The translations under genes and the position numbers were made by a program. A stretch of DNA of 20,767 nucleotides from Desulfobulbaceae bacterium UBA5123 (lineage in GTDB: Bacteria > Desulfobacterota > Desulfobulbia > Desulfobulbales > UBA5123). Positions 15,620 to 20,767 of the stretch are shown here, one piece after another; the stretch's first letter is position 1, and each line of letters begins with the position of its first letter. The notes under the pieces were generated by a model. The model made no database searches. It had not been told where the DNA came from and saw only the letters and a list, made by a program, of their open reading frames with translations. The stretch is from positions 1-20,767 of the forward strand of contig DHYT01000181.1 in assembly GCA_002415465.1 (NCBI GenBank). Reading direction: 5' to 3'.

Positions 15620-17521
15620 TTACAATGAAAACTTTTTGTCATTGACCTTGTCAACGGACGGCGGAATGGGCGTTTTTGCGCGACGTCTTTCTGGGTATTG
15701 TTGGTAGTATTTCTCTTTTTCGAGATACATCCGCCGATCCGCCTCCTTGATGATCTCCTCTGGTTCGAATTCGTCGGTTCCCGCGCAACCTAGGCTGATT
15801 TCGAGCGGAAATTTTTCTCCATCGCCAAAGGTGACCACGGTGCCCTGGATGAGTGTATCGGCGAGGCGGCGGATGAAGGCGGCGGCTCCTTCGCTGCCGG
15901 TGTTGGTCAAGAGGATCAGGAATTCGTCGCCGCCGGTGCGCGCCACCACATCGCCGTTGCGAACGGCCTGGCTGAGGAGGACGCTGGCGGTGACGATCAG
16001 CAGGTCGCCTGCCTCGTGGCCGTAGAGGTCGTTGGCGTGTTTGAGGCGGTTGATGTCAGCCACCACCACGGCGTGATGGAGGTGAAGTTTCTTGAATTTT
16101 TCCTGCTCCATCTCCAGGGCGCGGTGAAAATATCCGCGGTTGTAGATGCCGGTAAGTGGGTCGGTGTTGGCCTTCTCCTCGAGCCGCATGGTCAACAGGC
16201 GGTTATGGATGCAGGCGCCCAGCGGTTCGGTGAAGAGTTTGATGTTTTCCTCATGTTCGCCGTCGACGTCCTTGAGGGCGAGAAGGCCTACCCGGCGGCC
16301 GTCGGTGCCGAGAAGGGATATCTGGCGGCATTGCGGCCAGGGCAAGGCCGATTGCGGAATGGCGTTGAGCCGGTCGGTCTGCATGTCACGGGAAAGATAG
16401 GCTTTTATCAGGGCGGTGATCTCCGCTTCGCCGATCCCCTGCTGGACATGGCAGAGGATGTTGCCGGGGCGGATGTCGTTGACCACGATGACCCCGGCGT
16501 CGGCATGGATCACCGGCAGAAAGAGTTTGAGGAAAAAATCCACCACGTTGCTCAGTCGGGGCTCCTGCTGGATATAGGTGCCGAAGCTGGCCAGCCCGCT
16601 CAGGATTTCATTCTGGCGGGTGATGTTTTCCTGCTGTTCCTTGATCTGTTCCACCAGCCGAATCTGTCGGGTGGTGTCGCGGAAGAGGAGCAGTCCGCCG
16701 TCTTCCGTGGGCGACTTGGAGATGGTTTCGGTGAAGTAGTAGCCGTCGACGGTGTGGCTCTTGATGTGTTCGGTGACGGCTCCGAAACCTTCACTGGCCG
16801 GGCAGTCCGCACAGGGGGCGGAGCGGCCGACGAGGTGAAAACAGCGCTGCGCCCTGGCGCTGGTCGGGAAGGCGTCGGCGGCCTTGTTCTGCTTGAGGAT
16901 GAAGAAGGATTCGTCCACGGAGAGCACCGCCTCGGGGATGTGGTCGATCATCTGTTCGAGGTGGCCGAGGGTTGCCAGGACCTCCCGTTGCCGCCGGTCC
17001 TGCATGACCAGCTTGGCCTGCTGTTCCTTGCTTGCCAGATCAATGGCCCGCAACAGCTTGATTTCCCGATTGACATCATAAAGGGTCAGGAGGTGCTGGC
17101 CTTCCCACCATGCACATTGATACTTGAGGAAGATGGGGTTCTCTTCGTGGTGGATGGTTGCCGAGCGGACCTCCGGCGCTGAACCGCCGTCCTGCCGCGC
17201 GGCACAGTCGGCGCACGGGGTGTCGCTTTGGTGCAGCAGGGCGTGGCAGGGAAGCTGCGGGTTGTTGATGCTGTGGCCGAGCAGGTCGGCGGCCGCCCTG
17301 TTGCACCGGGTGATGCAGAGGTCTACTGGTGAAACCAGAAGGGCCGGCGCGGGCAGCGAGGCAAATAGCTCTTCCGCCGCCGGGGTGAGTTGTGGGATGG
17401 GCGCGCTCTGTTGCACGGTACGGTCTCTGGCGTGTAGGGGGCTGGGCGTGCGGCCTGCCCGGTTATGCGGGGTGCCGATCCGGCACCTTGCCGGTGCGTT
17501 GGGCAGGCGCTTTCGGTTCAC
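15620..17521 (-). CDS. Diguanylate cyclase with PAS-PAS-GAF sensor part
   Basis: A 633-residue soluble protein with no membrane span. Approximate domains are PAS 47-150, PAS 183-290, GAF 300-445 and GGDEF 450-612. The cyclase domain looks active: metal Asp489 in VVADINRLKHANDLYG, intact GGDEF at 530-534, and the inhibitory-site R-x-x-D (RNGD, 521-524) exactly five residues before it, so product inhibition by c-di-GMP is expected. Both PAS domains carry a cysteine cluster, C92-x10-C103-x2-C106 and C227-x9-C237-x2-C240, each ending PCADC. This motif type suggests a metal or redox centre, but that is unproven. The chosen GTG at 17521 has no ribosome site, and residues 1-40 are basic and Pro-rich; GTG at 17416 (residue 36) is an alternative start. 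A possible promoter lies just upstream. Confidence 0.88.
   Translation of the reverse strand: MNRKRLPNAPARCRIGTPHNRAGRTPSPLHARDRTVQQSAPIPQLTPAAEELFASLPAPALLVSPVDLCITRCNRAAADLLGHSINNPQLPCHALLHQSDTPCADCAARQDGGSAPEVRSATIHHEENPIFLKYQCAWWEGQHLLTLYDVNREIKLLRAIDLASKEQQAKLVMQDRRQREVLATLGHLEQMIDHIPEAVLSVDESFFILKQNKAADAFPTSARAQRCFHLVGRSAPCADCPASEGFGAVTEHIKSHTVDGYYFTETISKSPTEDGGLLLFRDTTRQIRLVEQIKEQQENITRQNEILSGLASFGTYIQQEPRLSNVVDFFLKLFLPVIHADAGVIVVNDIRPGNILCHVQQGIGEAEITALIKAYLSRDMQTDRLNAIPQSALPWPQCRQISLLGTDGRRVGLLALKDVDGEHEENIKLFTEPLGACIHNRLLTMRLEEKANTDPLTGIYNRGYFHRALEMEQEKFKKLHLHHAVVVADINRLKHANDLYGHEAGDLLIVTASVLLSQAVRNGDVVARTGGDEFLILLTNTGSEGAAAFIRRLADTLIQGTVVTFGDGEKFPLEISLGCAGTDEFEPEEIIKEADRRMYLEKEKYYQQYPERRRAKTPIPPSVDKVNDKKFSL
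17471..17487. repeat. Perfect inverted repeat near the start of the diguanylate cyclase gene
   Basis: GGTGCCG (17471-17477), 3-base centre ATC, CGGCACC (17481-17487). It lies about 50 bases downstream of the proposed transcription start. It falls in codons 12-17 if the gene starts at 17521, or in the leader if it starts at 17416. It could be an operator or an mRNA hairpin. Confidence 0.45.
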
Positions 17522-17542
17522 TTGCTTGACGTTCTGGTGCTA

Positions 17543-17571
17543 TAAGTACAGGGCGTCGAGATGTTAGTCAA
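17543..17571 (-). promoter_or_regulatory. Candidate promoter of the diguanylate cyclase gene
   Basis: On the - strand TTGACT (17571-17566) is followed by a 17-base spacer and TACTTA (17548-17543). Transcription would start near 17536, only about 15 bases before GTG 17521, which favours either a nearly leaderless mRNA or a start further downstream. The -10 box is a poor match. Confidence 0.3.
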
Positions 17572-17575
17572 TGCT

Positions 17576-17608
17576 TAAAAGACCCGTTCGGCATGAGAGA
17601 CGAACGGG
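17576..17608 (-). terminator. Intrinsic terminator downstream of hrpA
   Basis: On the - strand CCCGTTCG (17608-17601), a 10-base loop, and CGAACGGG (17590-17583) form a perfect 8-base stem followed by TCTTTTAA. It lies about 90 bases after the hrpA stop and before the promoter of the diguanylate cyclase gene, separating the two units. A further CGAACGG copy (- strand, 17624-17618) could pair with the first arm and compete with the terminator. Confidence 0.7.
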
Positions 17609-17694
17609 GGCGGATTTCCGTTCGGGGCGGCGTTGGTGGCTGTCGGGGCGACGCGCCCGAGCCATCTCCGGATTCCCTCTCGATGTCCACCCTG

Positions 17695-20600
17695 TCACGA
17701 CTGGCGGATCAGTTCCTGCCACTTGGCGTCGAGCCGTTTGGCCGAAACCGGCAGCGCGGTTTTTATTTCCGGGGCGAACAGCGAGATCTTGAATTCCTCA
17801 AGCATTCTGCGATATTCGGCCTCCAGTCGCCGCCGTTCCGGGCTTGTCCGCTTGTTGCCCGGCAGCAGGGCGAGTCTGTCGAGAAAGGGGGCAACCTGGG
17901 CCGCTTTGGCCGCATCCTTGGCCGGGTCGACATGGGCGCGTTCCATTCTGATCCTGAGCGCCCTGAAGTACCGTTCGGCGCCGGCCAGATAGGTTTCCGT
18001 GGCCTCGTTCAGAAAATCCGGAGGCAGGATCATCTCGGCCTGTTGCCGGTATTCTTCGAAGCGGCTGTTGTCCTTCGCGCCGGCGCCCTTTTCCCGGTAG
18101 TTGTTGAGCAGGTCAAGGGTCTCCCGGCGCGCGATCAGGATCGCGAGCACCATCTCCACACGGGACTTGGCGGCGGGGTAAAGGCCTTGCCGGCGGATTT
18201 CCTCGACCTTGGCGGTGAAATCCGCCAGGGACGGGATGAGGCCGTCCCGGCAGTCGAAAACGGATTCGAGGGCAAAGGAGAAGAGATTCTCGTTGATGCT
18301 TTCCTGGGAGCCGAGACCTTCATAGAGCTGCCACTGGCGATGCGGCAGGGTGAGATCCTTTTTGGCGGCCTTGAGCTGCTTGGCAAACTGCAGTTGATAG
18401 AGCAGACACAATCCCTGCCGGGTGAGGCGGCGGCTTTCGGACTCGCTGGTGGTCAGGGTGATGGCGACCTTCCCCGTGTCGTCTGGGGCGATGGCCGGAT
18501 AGGCGAATCCGCACAACTGCCCGTCTTGCCCCGACATGGCGATGCGGTCGGGCAGGCTGGCGAAATCCCAGGTGGAGATCCCTTGCCGTTGCCATTCCCG
18601 TCGCAGGGCGGCCAGTTCGTCGCTGGCCCTGGCCGGTGAGGGCGGGGCGATGAGATCGGCGAACGAGCGGCAACTGGCAAGCGTCTTCCCCGAAGGTTCG
18701 ACGAGCAGGTAGCGCATCTTGAGATGATCGGGGATGCTGTTCGGTTGCCATTCCAGCCGGTCGATCTTGAGCCGGAACCGTTTCCAGACCGCCTCTTCCA
18801 GCGCGCCGTAAAAGGAGCCGTGCGGGGTTGGGAGATCCTTGACGAGGAGTTCGGCGGTCTGGGGAACCGGGATCAGTTTCCTGCGCAGGCTCTTGGGCAG
18901 GCTTTTGAGCAAAACGGTGACCTTGTCGAGCAACAGGCCCGGCACCAGCCATTCGAAAACCTCCGGGTGGATGTCGGCGAGCAGGTGCACGGGAATGGTG
19001 ACGGTGACCCCGTCGTCCTCGGCGCCGGGCGCGAAGGTGTAGGAAAGCGGCAGGATCAGCTCGCCGCAGGCGATGGTGGTCGGGAATTCCTCCAGGGTGT
19101 CGCCGGCCACGGCCTGGCGGATAATGTCTTCCCTCTGCATCCTGAGGCGGCTGTCGCCGTGCTTGCCCTTGAGAAACCGATTGAGGCTGGCCTGATCGAC
19201 GACCTCTGAGGCCAGTCGTTCTTCGTAAAAGCGGAACAGGGTCTGGTCGTCGACCAGGATGTCCCGTTGCCTGACCCGGTCCTCCATGTCCAGCAGGTCT
19301 TTCACCAGTTGCCGGTTGTGCTCCAGAAACGGGTAGCTGCCGTTCAGCTCGCCCTCGATGAGGGCGGCCTGGATGAAGATTTCCCGCGCTTCCCCCGGCT
19401 TGATCCTGGCATAGTTGATCTTGCGGCCGTTGACGATGGTGAGGCCGAAGAGGGTGACCCGTTCGCTGGCCGTCACCTGGCCGCGTTTTTTTTCCCAATG
19501 CGGGGCCGAATAGGTTGAACGGCAGAGAGCGCCGGCCAGCGGTTCCAGCCATTCCGGGGCGATGGCGGCCACGGTGCGGGCAAAGAGCTTCGAGGTCTCC
19601 ACCAGTTCCGCGGCCATGATCCACTGGCCGCCCTTGTTGAACTGGCTGGAGCCGGGGAAGATCATCAACTCCTTGCCGCCGCCCCCCAGATAGATGTTCT
19701 TGGCCTTCCGGAAACCGATGTTGCGGAGGTTGCCGCTGAGGATGGAGCGGTGGATGGCGTCGTCGCTCGCGGCAACGGCGTTGATCAGGATGTCTTTTTC
19801 CTCGGCGAGGATGGCGAGGATCTGGTCGTGGATGTCACGCCATTCCCGCATCCGCTGGTAGGCGAGGAAATGGCTCTGGCAGAATTTACGCATCCGGCCG
19901 CTGCTTTGAACCTTGGCCTGGGTTTGCTGGAAGAGGTCCCAGAGGGAGAGCAGGGAGAGGAAGTCGGATTTGCCGGTGACAAAGCGGGCGTGCGCCTTGT
20001 CCGCCTCCGCCTCCTTGTCGGCGGGCCGCACGCGGGGGTCCTGGATGCTCAGGGCGGCGGCGATGACCGTTATTTCGCGCAGGGCGTTCTGCTCGCGGGC
20101 CTCGATGATCATCCGCGCGATGCGCGGGTCAAGCGGCAGTCTTGCCATGATCCGGCCCCGGTTGGTGAGTTTGTGGTGTTCGGTGAGGGCGCCCAGCTCA
20201 TGAAGTTGGGCGTACCCGTCGCGAATGGCACGCGGCGACGGCGGATCGATGAATGGGAAGGTCGCGGGGTTGCCGAGCTTGAGGGCGGTCATCCGCAGGA
20301 TCACCTCGGCCAGGTTGGAACGGAGGATCTCAGGCCGGGTGTATTCCGGGCGGTTCAGGTGATCCTCCTCCTGGTACAGCCGGATGCAGACGCCGGGGCC
20401 GATGCGCCCGCATCGCCCCTGGCGCTGGTCGGCGCTGGCGCGCGATATCCGTGCCACCGGCATGGTGGTGGTCCGCGCCCGGACATTGTAGTTGGTGATG
20501 CGGGCCAGACCGGTATCGATGACATAACGGATTCCGGGGACGGTCACCGATGTTTCGGCCACGTTGGTGGCGATGACGATCTTGCAGCCGGCGTTTTGCT

Positions 20601-20767
20601 GAAAAACCCGGCGCTGGTCGGCGGCGGAGAGGCGGCCGAACAGCGGCAGGATCGTGGTGTTCGAGGGCCATTGCGAGGGCTCGGGCAGCCGGTTGCGGAA
20701 GAGCTCGGTGAGGTTGTCCACGGTTTCACGGATATCGCGTTCCGTGGGCATGAAGATCAGAATGTCG
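17695..20767 (-). CDS. hrpA: ATP-dependent RNA helicase HrpA (partial, N-terminus outside the window)
   Basis: The frame stays open to the window edge. The first visible residues, DILIFMPTERDIRET, match the start of the second RecA-like domain of DEAH helicases, so roughly 250-300 N-terminal residues (with the Walker A and DEAH motifs) are missing. Motif V is ATNVAETSVTVPGIRYVIDTG-like and motif VI is QRQGRCGRIGPG with its arginine fingers. The helicase-associated ratchet domain follows, from about EVILRMTALKLG to AALSIQDPR. The last 550-600 residues form the long HrpA-specific C-terminal extension (DUF3418 type), recognisable by the RKAKNIYLGGGGKELMIFPGS segment. HrpA is an RNA helicase; E. 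coli HrpA acts in mRNA processing and stalled-ribosome rescue. The gene has its own terminator at 17576-17608. No frameshift or internal stop was seen. Confidence 0.95.
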   Translation of the reverse strand, partial: DILIFMPTERDIRETVDNLTELFRNRLPEPSQWPSNTTILPLFGRLSAADQRRVFQQNAGCKIVIATNVAETSVTVPGIRYVIDTGLARITNYNVRARTTTMPVARISRASADQRQGRCGRIGPGVCIRLYQEEDHLNRPEYTRPEILRSNLAEVILRMTALKLGNPATFPFIDPPSPRAIRDGYAQLHELGALTEHHKLTNRGRIMARLPLDPRIARMIIEAREQNALREITVIAAALSIQDPRVRPADKEAEADKAHARFVTGKSDFLSLLSLWDLFQQTQAKVQSSGRMRKFCQSHFLAYQRMREWRDIHDQILAILAEEKDILINAVAASDDAIHRSILSGNLRNIGFRKAKNIYLGGGGKELMIFPGSSQFNKGGQWIMAAELVETSKLFARTVAAIAPEWLEPLAGALCRSTYSAPHWEKKRGQVTASERVTLFGLTIVNGRKINYARIKPGEAREIFIQAALIEGELNGSYPFLEHNRQLVKDLLDMEDRVRQRDILVDDQTLFRFYEERLASEVVDQASLNRFLKGKHGDSRLRMQREDIIRQAVAGDTLEEFPTTIACGELILPLSYTFAPGAEDDGVTVTIPVHLLADIHPEVFEWLVPGLLLDKVTVLLKSLPKSLRRKLIPVPQTAELLVKDLPTPHGSFYGALEEAVWKRFRLKIDRLEWQPNSIPDHLKMRYLLVEPSGKTLASCRSFADLIAPPSPARASDELAALRREWQRQGISTWDFASLPDRIAMSGQDGQLCGFAYPAIAPDDTGKVAITLTTSESESRRLTRQGLCLLYQLQFAKQLKAAKKDLTLPHRQWQLYEGLGSQESINENLFSFALESVFDCRDGLIPSLADFTAKVEEIRRQGLYPAAKSRVEMVLAILIARRETLDLLNNYREKGAGAKDNSRFEEYRQQAEMILPPDFLNEATETYLAGAERYFRALRIRMERAHVDPAKDAAKAAQVAPFLDRLALLPGNKRTSPERRRLEAEYRRMLEEFKISLFAPEIKTALPVSAKRLDAKWQELIRQS

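Noticed and set aside
16016..17182. Long + strand open frame (388 codons) antisense to the diguanylate cyclase gene
   Set aside because: Its translation is Val/Gly/Asp-rich low-complexity sequence without a domain, while the opposite strand has complete PAS, GAF and GGDEF motifs. Such frames are common opposite GC-rich genes.
17593..18639. + strand open frame of 348 codons opposite the hrpA 3' end
   Set aside because: It overlaps the hrpA coding region and terminator and shows no domain; hrpA continues without interruption.

Overview
This window looks like a chromosomal segment of a Gram-negative bacterium of the former Deltaproteobacteria (Desulfobacterota), perhaps a Desulfobulbales relative. 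That placement is inference. It rests on the GC-rich sequence, an LPS heptose operon (so an outer membrane), a short-form EF-Ts, a one-PDZ RseP, and CHASE2-type cyclase and dCache_3-type kinase architectures that are common in that group. No tRNA, rRNA, CRISPR array, insertion sequence or phage gene was seen. Most of the window is conserved housekeeping sequence.

Layout. (1) Bases 1-1897, + strand: the 3' end of a class III adenylate cyclase, a small protein built of four MshEN-like 24-residue motifs, an FtsB/DivIC-like division protein and a PilZ protein. (2) Bases 1906-4600, - strand: a tightly coupled operon for LPS inner core, waaF > gmhB > a second family-9 glycosyltransferase, with 4-base stop/start overlaps. 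It converges on pilZ at one end and diverges from rpsB at the other. (3) Bases 4637-4827: a divergent promoter region and a structured rpsB leader. (4) Bases 4828-12523, + strand: rpsB-tsf-pyrH-frr-uppS-cdsA-dxr-rseP-tsaB, covering ribosomal protein S2, elongation factor Ts, UMP kinase, ribosome recycling, undecaprenyl-PP synthesis, CDP-diacylglycerol synthesis, the MEP isoprenoid pathway, site-2 proteolysis and t6A tRNA modification. UppS and Dxr act in the same isoprenoid-to-cell-wall route. (5) Bases 12725-17521: a signalling island, with a membrane hybrid histidine kinase (+) converging with a 4-base overlap on a CheZ-like phosphatase (-), which lies downstream of a PAS-PAS-GAF-GGDEF diguanylate cyclase (-). 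(6) Bases 17695-20767, - strand: the C-terminal three quarters of the DEAH helicase HrpA, with its terminator at 17576-17608.

The least ordinary content is the signalling material at the two ends. A CheZ-like phosphatase with its DxxxQ catalytic pair and a CheY-binding-like tail sits next to a receiver-bearing kinase, with no chemotaxis genes in view. Four proteins touch nucleotide second messengers: the cAMP cyclase, the MshEN-repeat protein, the PilZ protein and the diguanylate cyclase. These are candidate local systems; nothing in the sequence proves that they interact.
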